This document shows, in pieces, positions 34,809 through 45,177 of a stretch of 64,000 nt of DNA. The number at the start of each line of letters is the position of its first letter. Within the stretch, counting starts at the first letter, position 1. The notes below the pieces were generated by a model. It did no database searches. It was not told the origin of the DNA and was given only the letters and a program-made list of their open reading frames with translations. The position numbers and the translations under genes are program-made. This stretch comes from Diplosphaera chodatii (taxonomy: Eukaryota; Chlorophyta; Trebouxiophyceae; Prasiolales; Stichococcaceae): contig JAALGY010000031.1 of the NCBI GenBank assembly GCA_032358165.1, positions 1,116,001 through 1,180,000 of the forward strand, given 5' to 3'.

Positions 34809-35582
34809 CCGGGTGTTGCATGCGCCTGTAGGCGTGTACAGGCGTTTGCGAATGCTTCGCTCACGCAGCTCGCGTTATGCGCGCCACCTGTGACGGGCAT
34901 TGCAACAGCGTGATGAGCCTCGCCAACATCTTCAAACTAAAGGAACACGTGGCGGGCGGCGGCGATCGTGCAGTACATGCGTCGATCTATGCAAGACGAC
35001 GGCATTGCCGAAGCCATGCGGTGCTCAGCGCACCTGGATCTGCTCATGCAGACGTCGCTTCTTCAGACACCCCTCCCCAGACGGACCCAGGACTGCCGCG
35101 GATCTATGTCCAGCCGGCGCAGCGAAATGCGTCTCAGATCGCTCAAGAACATCCTCTTCACAGCACCCCGCGCATTCGGCAGACTGACGGGAGGGCCACG
35201 TGCAGCGCAATGGTGCTTCACTAGAGACCTGCTCCTGTCATTGGCTGCCTATCCAGCTTGCTAGGAGCATAGTTGCCAACTGTCATAGTTGCGTAACGTT
35301 ATGCTCTTATGCACCTCCCATCTGAGCAATTTCCCACTTCGTTGTCGGTCCAGTCAGGAGGACTGGGACCGTGTCGGGCTTCTCGGAAGCCAGTAGCGTC
35401 TCGCTGTGCGACAGCCGCTTGCATGCTCTGTCTCTACCGGTGTTTCCCAATCTATTGCGTGGTTCTTCGTCACCCGCCCACAGGTTGCAAAGCAGCGTGC
35501 CCATTGAACCAGCATCAGCATCCTAGCATATGAACGCTGCCCTTCTTTGTCCTGACATACAATGAGCTGTGCAATCCAGACA
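34809..35582. other. Gap upstream of the zinc-finger gene, with a possible small ORF
   Basis: Contains the promoter of the zinc-finger gene and the 3' UTR of the syntaxin gene. A plus-strand open frame from an ATG at 34977 to a stop near 35264 starts MRRSMQDDGIAEAMRCSAHL. It shows no family, no splice partners and only modest coding character. I would not call it a gene without transcript evidence. Confidence 0.3.
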
Positions 35583-37250
35583 TTACGTCCTGGGTTTCGG
35601 CTTTCTGCCTGAATAGAACCAATCTAGGAACAGTAGGCCGAAGGATGCAACCAGCAGCAGCACCATGATATAACGCCTGGCGGCGGCACTATAACGCAGC
35701 GCCTGCCGCAGATGCAGGTTGCCACGCGTCACGTTGACGGACGTCTGTACAGCCTGCACACCCAGAGAGCCTCTCGACTGGCACAGAGGAGACAGGGTGG
35801 TGTGCAACGCTGCAGGTGCGGAGCTTGGAGCGCAGGTCAAACGGGAAAACAGTGCCATGTGCAGAGCATTTGCAGCTCAGCGTCAGCTCTGTCAGTCGTA
35901 CCTGTGAGTAGATGTGCTCTATCTGCTCGGACTGGTGCGCGATGGCCGTGGAGAACATCTGGTTCAGCGTCGCGATTTCCCGCATGCTGCGCTCCATGCG
36001 GGTCACATCGGAGCTCATGCTGAGCAGCATCTGCTGCAGAGCCGCATTTTCCGAGTCTGGCACCGCCTGCATGTGCTGCTGCTGCTGCGGCGCCTGCGCC
36101 TGTGCATGCTGCCATGCGCTGGGGGTCGAGCTGTCGTCCTGCGGAGGCGGTCGCCGCTCGTCCCTGCCGCCTTGCCCCTGAGGATGTGCATGTATTCATC
36201 GGTCGGCCACCAGATGACGTGCACTACAAGCACGAAGCACCATCACTATCGGACGCCGGCATTGTCGCTTCGAACGGAAACAGCGTACCATACTCACTTG
36301 GGACATTGGCCGCTTGCTGCGCTGACGCATCTGATGCTGGTACTGCACCGCACGGCACTGATCAAACACCTTGCTGTAATGCTGCAGGCGCTCGCTGAGG
36401 ATCAAGCACTGCGGGGTGCACAGGAGGCCAACGACATCAATCACGTCAGATGCTGCAATCTGGGCCAAATGGTCATCTACTTGCACTCCTGTCACTCCGG
36501 TTGATGTTGCAAGAGCTCAAATGCAGCCTTGGCTCACCACGCCATGGCAGTGCGCCTTCGTTGTGGCATTCATGCCGCCCTTGCCAGCGGCAACCTGCTC
36601 TGGGCTGGGAATGGCGCGGTCCAGGCGCGCGATGTTGTCGGTGCACGCTTTGATGTACCGGCCAATCTCTGCCTGTACACTGGACACGCCCTTTGGAACA
36701 CCACCAGCAAATGTGCAGCAGCTGGCATGTCGGCAGGCGCTGTGGAGTCTGAGGCAGTCTAGGGTTTGCCCGATCTTGATGTGTCAAGTGCAAACCTCTA
36801 TACGGTCGCGCTCCGCCTCGCTGCAGGCACCGGGTTGAATGAAATCGCGGCGGTGGCGGCGGCACAAGTTGCCCACCTCCTGGACTGTCTTCGCCTGTGC
36901 ATCCAGCGGGGGACCACAACAGCTCGACCACACATGCTAGCGATCTCCGTGACGGTGTGCAGCGCCAGGACTGCTGGGCGCTGCAGATTCGCAGCGGTTT
37001 TCCTTGCAAACTCACCACATCGGCAGCTGCTGAAATGAAGACTGACTTGCGTGAAAGCGCCCGCAAGATGTGCGCAGACTTCAGCTTCAATAGCCTTTCC
37101 TGCAACATGCCAGCAGCCTGGGTCAATGCAAAAGTTCCATTGGTGGAACAAAAGATACGGCTTTTCAGACCCATCACTTACCTCAGAGAGGTTCTGGGAC
37201 TGTGCTTGCCGCAGCACAGCATCAAGAAACTGGGCCGTGACATCCACCAT
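35583..37250 (-). CDS. Syntaxin-18 / SYP81-like Qa-SNARE
   Basis: Tail-anchored Qa-SNARE of the syntaxin-18/UFE1/SYP81 group, which acts at the ER in retrograde Golgi-to-ER fusion. Exons on the minus strand: 37182-37250, 37016-37099, 36796 to about 36890, 36538 to about 36690, 36298 to about 36420, 35902 to about 36185 and 35583-35753. The start is MVDVTAQFLDAVLRQAQSQN; an in-frame Met lies six codons upstream. The N-terminal helical region includes RRHRRDFIQPGACSEAERD and ALVSSVQAEIGRYIKAC-like sequence. The SNARE helix reads SMREIATLNQMFSTAIAHQS, EQIEHIYSQ joined to AVQTSVNVTRGNLHLRQAL. The membrane anchor is IMVLLLVASFGLLFLDWFYS with the short tail GRKPKPRT. LFLDW at the end of the anchor is typical of syntaxin-18. 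Confidence 0.9.
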
Positions 37251-38617
37251 GGCAACGTGATGCAGCACAAACTGCAGCCGACAATGACCAGGTCACATGT
37301 ACTAGCCGTGTATGACCTGATTTCGAGCTCGTTGCATGCTATATTGATGCAGTGCACAGAAGGTTTGCCAGCATGAATTGAGATGAAGTAAGATGATTCG
37401 CCGACTGCTCGCACAGCGTATGTTTGTTGCACCTCGATAAAATCAGCTGCTGACCATATCAGCCAATACGAAGTGCTGCACTGGTGTGCTTGTTGCACCC
37501 AGGCAAACTATCCGACGGCAATTTTTTGACGAACTTAGCGTCCGCTGTAGTTTATTGGGAATGTCAGCGCGACAGCTCGACATCTTACCCCGCGTTCTCG
37601 GTACTTTGGCGCATACCGGCGTATTCCTCCCACGCGGTCCCCGTAAATAGTCCTGATAAGCTTGGATGAGTCGCGACGGCCGCAGTGCTGCAAGTCAGGC
37701 GCGGCAAGTGTTGCGTAGGCCACCGACACTGTTAGACGCACGCGCTTCGCGTTGCGGGCCTGCCGTGCGCTGCTCCGTGCATTCCGCAACCCACGAAACG
37801 ACATCGGTCAGCGGAAGTGCCAACGACCGACCGTCGCAGTCCGCATCATGACGCGACGCACGATTCAACGGCCTCGCGAACCAGAGTGGCGCTGCACAGA
37901 TGCTTGTGCGTGCGACGGCAGCGGTCTGCGCGGCACGTGCCGACCCATCTCGTAACATTTCATTCGCAATTCACCCTTTGACCCCCCAAAACGCGCAGCG
38001 GTGTACCCTATAGAACCACTTTGCAAATTGCCTGGGTGCCCTACAAGTATCGCTACCCGAATCAATCGAGTGTGAAGGCATGACGATGACATAACCCTTG
38101 GGCCTGCAGAGGTGCACGGGTGCAGCCTGGGAGCATGCACCCCAGCTGAAAGCTCAGTACTGCATCTGGGCGGACTCTTGTAGTCTTGTGGCGAGGCTGA
38201 TATATGTTGTTGCAACTTGTCGTGGCAAGTTTGCACCTTTTGCATGCGCATTCAGCTGGTTCAAACAGGCATGGTGTTGTGAGACGGAAATTAAGAATTC
38301 TGAGCAGCAGCTTGCACTCAAGCACCCGTGCAGAAACATACAGTGGTGTCTTGCTTGACCGCAGCGATATGCCTCTCAACGCAAGGACTGTGGTTTGCTT
38401 GCATTCGTAGTTGTTCAAGCTGGGCACTCGGCGCGGCCGGCGCCTCCTTGAGTTGGCCGCCAGCAGTGCCTCTGTTGCATCAGCCGAGCGTCGAGTAACA
38501 CACCCAATTCAACAGCGCCTGCACTCGTTTGCCAGCTGCGTGGCCCCTCTGCACGAGGCATCACCTGGGCTGCACAGCACCCCTGCACCGCAGGCAGGCA
38601 GCTTATCCAGCGGGACC
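37251..38617. promoter_or_regulatory. Divergent intergenic region (syntaxin / UvrD-like helicase)
   Basis: 1.37 kb between two start codons facing away from each other. An open frame runs in from 38411 in frame with the helicase start, so a longer helicase N-terminus or a spliced upstream exon is possible. The stretch 37640-37960 is CpG-rich, as promoters often are. No tRNA cloverleaf found. Confidence 0.4.
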
Positions 38618-41600
38618 ATGGCGCTGTCAGGCGCATCGCATGCGCACACAGCGGGCGGTAGCTCTGTTCTGTCGTGCCTCAGCAGGCTGTTGCTGCGGCC
38701 AGCAGCGGCACACACTGCACGCCCAGCCAGCAGCTCCAGTGCCTTTGACCAGCGCCGGGCGCTGGGGAGTCAGCCGGGCGTCTGCAGCCGCTCTGCAGTC
38801 CCGCAGGTGGCAGCCACGCCTGCAGACGTCGGCGCCCCCTTGGCGCAGCATTCAGCTGGTCCTCAGGATGCTGTTACACAGCCGGACGCCGCTTACTTGG
38901 CACAGCTCAGCGCGGAGCAGCGGGCTGCCGTGACAGCTCCTGTGGACGCCCATGTCAGGTGTAGCACCTGACCCGCACATACGTCAACTGCTGCTCTCTT
39001 AAGCAGTCTAAATGACCTTTGATGCAACCAAACATGTGAACCGGCTGCTACCGCTGCTTGCAAATTGACAAGGTCCAGCGGACGTCGGATGCAGGGTGGT
39101 GGCGGGCCCGGGTAGCGGCAAGACACGGGTGCTGACAGCACGTGCTGCGCACCTCACACTTGCTGGCGGCGCTCAGCCCTGGCAGCTGATGTGCATCACC
39201 TTCACCAACAAGGTGGGACAGGAGCCAGAGTGGTTGATCGGCATGCGCACCGGCCTGCCTCTGCGCCCGTGCATGTAGGGTCCAAAGCTTGGCACGCATG
39301 TGGCTGGCGGGGTGCTGGAGTGTTGGAGTGCAAGTCCTGCTGTCCTGTGAGATGTGTGCAACTTGAGACAGCTGCAGGTAGCACACTGAGCTTCACAATG
39401 ATCCTGCCGTCACTTCTTGCATCTTGCAGGCTGGCGATGAAATCAAGGAGCGGCTGAAACAGCAGCTGGGCGCTGCGGTGGCTAGCCAGATCACCGCTGG
39501 CACCTTCCACTCGGTGGCTGCACGCATGCTGCGCAGCCATATACAGCGCCTGCCAGGCATGTCAATCGGATTGCACATCAGCATGCACATTGGCAGGTTG
39601 TCGCATGCATGGGCCATGAACTGAGCCCTTGTATTCATAAATGCGCCTGATTGCTGTCGCCAGAGTGCGGCCGCACTGGTGACTTCACCATCCACGATGC
39701 CGAGGACGGCGTCGCCTTGCTGGCAAGCTGGGTGGCGGAACAGAGAAAGCGAGCGGCTGCCAGCTGTGGCAACGCCAACCAGAAGCTGGTGCTGGCCTGA
39801 TGTATCGGCTGCTGCATTGCTCCTGCTTGCACATGCAAATCTGCATCATGTCACCGCTGCTGCTCTGCATGCTGCCGCACACTTGCAAAGCGTCTTGTTG
39901 CACTGTGGTGCAGGACATGAAAGAGGTGCGTGCACAGGCGAAGGAGATGCAGCGGCGCATCTCACTGTTGAAGAACTCGCTGCCGTGCGCCTACGGTTTC
40001 ACAGCGGCTGAGCTTGTGGACTCGGTGGTTGCGCTCGGCACAGTGACAGGTGAGGGCATGCATTCAGCAGGCGACCCTGGTAGCAAAGTTTGCGCTGAAT
40101 GCTTGCTCCTGCATGCCCGGTATGTGCAATGTGTTGTCAGAAGGGCGGTTTATTTGTGTCAGGGTTCAAGCCTCTGACTGGCCCATTGTGCAGGCCTACG
40201 GCAGCTGGAGGCTTCAGACATCAGGCAGGAGACAGTCAAGGCACTGCAGTGGTATGAGGAGCAGCTGCGCAGCAGGTACTCTTGCCACCTGCCACCGCGA
40301 GTCAGACTGTTGTCCCAGATGGCAGTGTTCCATCCAAAACATGCTCTGCTGTCAAGGCGCCAGATGTCAGTCGTCAGCAGCACTTCCTGTATCATACATT
40401 GATATCTGTGTGCTGTTGCATGCCGGTGGGATGTCAACTGTTGTGGCGTGGACAATCGCTGCGATGGTGCCAGAGCGCCAGAGCAGGACCGTAACCACCC
40501 TTCGCCTGTGCCTCGTTGCAGCAACGTGGTGGACTTTGACGACCTGCTGTCGCTGATGGTGGCGCTGCTGCGGGACGGCGACGTCGCGGAGCGCTTCCGG
40601 CGCCGCTACCGCTGGCTGCTGGTGGACGAGTTCCAGGACACCAACGCGCCGCAGTACGAGCTCGTGCGGCTGATCGGGCTGCCGCAGGTGACTGGTTGTC
40701 ATCCGACTTGCGGTCGCATGGCTGCTTGTCGTTGCAGACATGCAGGCGTCATGTCCGCTCCTCCCAGGAGTCGAGTGTGCAGCAGCTGGATTTCTGACGA
40801 GGCCTGAGCCACACTGGTGTGCAGGGCCATGTGTTTGCTGTGGGAGACCCGGATCAGGCAATCTACCGATGGCGCGGGGCTGACTCGTCCAAGATGTCAC
40901 ACTCCTTCCTCGAGGACTTTTCAGGTCAGACCTGCGCAGTGACTGGCACTCGAGCCTGCTACCTGTGCACTTGCCTTGTTGCTGCTGCGGACTCAGTCCT
41001 GCAAAGCCTGCGCCGACTGGTCTGCGACAGTTGGGAGGCAGCTGTGGACACGCAAGCTGCTCGGTTGCACTGCAGGGTCAGAGTGCCACAGCCTGCGCGA
41101 CAACTACCGGAGCACGCCGCAGGTGCTGGCCGCCGCACTGGCGGTCCTGCCAGCGCCCGCGCCGCTGCAGCCGCTGCGCGATGCTGGCGTGCCCGTCCGG
41201 GTCAGGCCGCGATGCCATCCTTATGACTGCCTGAGCTTCATGGAGACCCTCAGCCATCTGCTCGTTGTCCTTGCACATGCACAGAGATGAACTGTGCAGC
41301 ACGGCTGCCTGTGCCGCTGCAGGCTGCGCGTGGTATGTGTTGTGCCGCCACGCATGATGAGTTCTGCCTGCACCGCACCAGAGTGCTCATCTCGGCCTGG
41401 CGCAGGTGGTGGAGACCGTCAACGGGCACGCAGAGGCGGACTGGCTGGCGGCGCAGCTGCAGCAGCTGGAGCGGCAGGGGCACGACCTGCAGGAGGTGGC
41501 AGTCCTGTTCAGGGTGCACCTGCTGTCACGCGTCATCGAGCAGGCTCTGGTGAGCCAGTGATACCTGCCCAGTACCCCTCCACAGCAGGCATGTTCATGC

Positions 41601-44543
41601 TGCGTGACATGGGATGTGCAATTTTGGACCCCAGGGAAGGTGTGCAGGCCTGTACATGGCATCGCCTGCGCAAGACTCTGTTTGGCATTGTGCAGGTGAA
41701 CGCGGGCGTGCCCTACGTGCTGCTGGGTGGCACACCGTTCTGGGGCCGCACCGAAGTCAAGGACGTGGTTGCCTACCTGCGGCTGGCTGCCAACCTGGAC
41801 GACATGGCAGGTGCGCTGGGTCCCGTCCATGGCTACACCAATGCATGTCAACTTTACGTAATCCAGAGCGAGCACTTGTATCTGTTATTGTACATGCTGT
41901 TGTTGTACATGCTGGGAACCAAACCGTGACCCTGCGGTGTTGCAGCGCTGAAGCGTGTGATCAACGTGCCGTCGCGTAAGCTGGGCGCCGCCAGCCTGGC
42001 AGGCCTGGACGCCTGGGCAGCGTCGCGCGGCCAGACGCTCGCCGCTGCCATCTTCCATGGCTGCCAGGTGCTTGCAAGCCAGTCTACATCATGATAGTCA
42101 GACTATTTTGAGATGTGTGTGCTTTGTGTGTGCTCTGGCAGGTTAGCATGTGCCACGCCTTGGCCGCATGCTGCAGATGTAGGACCACCCACTGCAAGTA
42201 CAATGGTTGGCACATGAGCAAGCCGTGCAAAGCATAGCATTGCGCTGTGCCCACACTGGAGGGTTGCAACCCCTCGGCTCCTTGCCACAGTGACCCATGG
42301 ATTCGACTGCTGGGCACATGAACCTGTCATCAGGCAAGGGCATGCTATTGGTCGCGAACGCCGATCGGTGTGCGCGTGCAGGACTGGAGCCCGGAGGACG
42401 GGGACCTGCCGCCGCTGCCGACGCACCAGGAGATGGGCGTCTCCTCCACGGCGCACCGCGCGCTGCGGGCCTTCCGCCACCTCATCTGCGACGCGCGTGC
42501 GTTCGCTCGCTCGGCGCCGCTGACCGAATCCATCTGGCACCTGCTGCGCAAGGTGGGCCGGTGCATTCGCACCTCCCCCTGGGTGACACAACCGCGGTTG
42601 GATCCACTTTCCGCATGGCCGCTTGAGCAGAGTCATACGATCTGCACAGCTGAGCAACGATCTTGCCATGTATGCCAGGAATGAGCTCTGCTGTATGCCT
42701 ATGTAATGACACGTTCAAGTGCGCAGGTGGAGTTCAAGGACTACATCATGTCCGGGCGTTGCAACACCGGCAGCAAGGCCGCTGCAGGGCAGGGCGGCCA
42801 GTCGGAGGAGGAGGGCCGCTGGGCCAATGTGATGCAGGTGACAGTCCATTGAGTTTTGGCTGCTACTGCCGTGCATGGCAGGGAGGTCCGGCGGCCTGCA
42901 GACTGCAGCATCATGGTGCCGCAGGTCATCACTGCAGCAAGCGAGTTTGCCAGCAAGCCTCGGGCGCTGCCCATGGACCTCGACAACCCCAGCTCCACCG
43001 CCCAGGTGGGCAGCGCGCGTCGTGGTGCTGTCAGGTGCTGTTCAGTAGATTTCAGCTGCTGTCATGCTCCTGCATCTGAGGCTCACACTTTTGCTGGCAG
43101 CAGGACATGCCGTCGGCGGGGCTGGCCGGCATGGCGGAGTTTGTGCAGGAGGCGGCGCTGCTGAGCGGCGACGAGGCGGCGGCCGACGCGCCGGGGGTGC
43201 GGCTGCTGACCCTCCACGCCGCCAAGGGCCTCGAGTTCGACGCCGTGTTTATCGCCGGTGAGGCGCCCGAAGCGCACTGCTGCACCTGTTGCTATGTCGC
43301 AGGTGCCTCACATTCGCCGGGTGGGAACCTCTGTTCTGGAGTTTGCTGCGGGGACTGGGGATGGGGCCTGCCGCTGGTGTGGAAGACATGGTGGTTCGAT
43401 GGAATTGCAGGGCTCGAGGAGGGCATACTGCCCGGCAGCCGCTCCCTCCACGACGAGGCGGCGCTCGAGGAGGAGCAGCGGCTGGCGTATGTAGGTTTCA
43501 CCCGCGCCCGCAAACGGCTGACGCTGCTGCATGCGCGGAAGCGCACACTGTGGGGGCCTCGGAACTGGTACAGCCCAGCACCCCTCGTCTGGGAGTACAC
43601 AACCTCATCATGTCAGAGCTTGTGTCTTGCTGTTGACCTGAACATTGGCAAGCAACCTGCGTGTCAACTGCTGCGCTGGCATCTCATGAATGTACGAATG
43701 GCTGCAGGGCACAGACCACGCCGCGCAGCCGCTTTCTGTCGGGGCTGCTGCCAGCCGTCGAGCGGGACGAGGATGACGAGGAGACATACGTGCACGAAAT
43801 CAGCGGCGTCAGTGTTGCCTCCTCCAGCAGCGTCTCTTCTGTGAGTCAACAAGGCTGGCGGCAACCTAGAGGAAGTAGCAGCAGCAGAAGCAGCAGCAGC
43901 ACACAGCAGGCAGCTCCCACTGCGGCTGCGCAGTCCTGGCAGCAGCAGCTGGCGCGGCGGCAGGCAGCTGCCGCGGCTGCGCAGCGGGCAGCGGTAGCCG
44001 CTGACAGCGCGTGGAGCACCTCAGACGAGGATGAGGCGACCGTGCAGCCGTGGCGAGCTTCCGCAGCACGTCGAGACGATCTCCCGCGCTCCCAAACCTG
44101 GGCCAGCCGGCAGCAGGTGACCCACGTGCAGCCCCGGGCTTGCTGCAGATGAAGCTGTGTCATCAGCCTGCCACAGCGCTTGGCCATGTGAATGACAGTC
44201 AGTCTTCATTGTGGCTTTGCAGGCAACACAGCAGGCTGGGGCGTGGCAGCGGCAGCCCACGGATGTTCGCGGCGCATCGGCCAGTTGGACGCCTGCGACT
44301 AGTCCCTCTGACAGCACACAGCAGGCACCGCAGCAGGCGGAGCCCCGAACCCCGCTCGCTCAGCAGAGGCGCAGCAACGGCAGCAGTGTTGGCGGCGGCG
44401 GCGGCACCAGCAGCAGGGCAACAGGCAGCAGAGCAACCAGCAGTGGCGCACAGCGGCAAGGACACCCCGATGTTGTGCGGAGCGGCCGTCGCTCCCGGGC
44501 AGACAAGCAGCAGAGCAAGGATGGACGCCGCAGCAAGCCCTAG
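38618..44543 (+). CDS. UvrD/Rep-type superfamily 1A DNA helicase, probably organellar
   Basis: 3'-5' DNA helicase of the bacterial UvrD/PcrA/Rep type. Nineteen exons close exactly to 1035 codons: 38618-38958, 39095-39212, 39430-39556, 39664-39788, 39914-40049, 40194-40275, 40522-40687, 40825-40924, 41076-41200, 41406-41549, 41696-41810, 41946-42067, 42382-42552, 42727-42837, 42925-43005, 43104-43257, 43411-43567, 43708-44116 and 44223-44543. All motifs are present: Q (LSAEQRAAV), I (VAGPGSGKTRVL), Ia (ITFTNK), Ib (GTFHSVAARML), II (LLVDEFQDTN), III (VGDPDQAIYRWRGA), IV (RDNYRS), IVa (GGTPFWGRTEVKD), V (LLTLHAAKGLEFDAVFIAG) and VI (LAYVGFTRARKRL). The start is in ACCATGG context. The first 90 residues or so are Ser/Ala/Arg-rich and acid-poor, like a plastid or mitochondrial leader. 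After SRFLSGLLPAVE comes a tail of over 200 residues rich in Ser, Gln and Ala. Intron 3 has a GC donor. Confidence 0.95.
39557..39663 (+). other. GC-AG intron in the UvrD-like gene
   Basis: Donor GCCAG|GCATGT, acceptor TCGCCAG|AG. The phase 1 join gives QRLPECGRTGDFTIHDAED, which fits the UvrD region after motif Ib (F-I-x-D-x-x-D). No GT donor nearby gives an open join. Confidence 0.75.
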
Positions 44544-45177
44544 GCACATCGCTGCAGATGCAATCAGCCTGCCGTTGGCCTTGCAAGTGTTGCAAAGTGC
44601 CCTGCCACACTTATTCAGGTTGTCGCAAAGCAGCTCATATGGTGTGCGAGGTCATCAAGTCCCTTGAGTTGTGAGCAGGTCTCATGTCCCGCAGAGGGCT
44701 CACCTATCAGGAGCCCAGACGAGTAGCACCCCTGGGCGTCACGCCAGATCATGGTCCCAGATCGGTCCTCGTCAGCTGGTGGATCTCGCGAGTTGGGACG
44801 CCCCAAAGCCGTTCCCTCTTCAACAGGACATCTTGATGTGCAACGTTGCTGCCAAAACTTCGCATCCCTAGTCTTGAATCGCCGTTATACAATCGCCACT
44901 GCCGCCGCCGTACTCGCCGCCCGTTCCGCACACAGGACACCGGCACTAGTCAGCTTCTTCCGAGGTGCACTGCACGGCGGGACGTCGATTCCGACGTGCA
45001 AGCCTCTGAAAGCTGTATGTGTGCCACTCAGTGCGCATCGGAATCACACCTGCGGCGTCGCTGCCTGCGCGCTGCATTGTCATCGGCAACGCGTGTTTGC
45101 TCTATCTGGCCTGTGCGACGCCCCGCTTTCTGAGTCCGTCGGTCTCAGCGTCAGATCTGGATGCAGGTGCCCACAAA
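44544..45177. other. Intergenic region between two plus-strand genes
   Basis: 3' UTR of the helicase gene and promoter and leader of the secreted-protein gene. Open frames here show no family. Confidence 0.4.

Noticed and set aside
34977..35264. Small plus-strand ORF as a gene
   Set aside because: No family and no splice partner; it lies where a promoter and a 3' UTR are expected. Noted only as a possibility.
37640..37960. Possible tRNA or small RNA gene in the CpG-rich stretch
   Set aside because: I found no T-loop (GTTCGAxTC) paired with an acceptor stem; more likely promoter composition.
38618..44543. Bacterial contamination as the source of the UvrD helicase
   Set aside because: The gene has 18 introns with the same splice style as its neighbours, so it is a resident nuclear gene.
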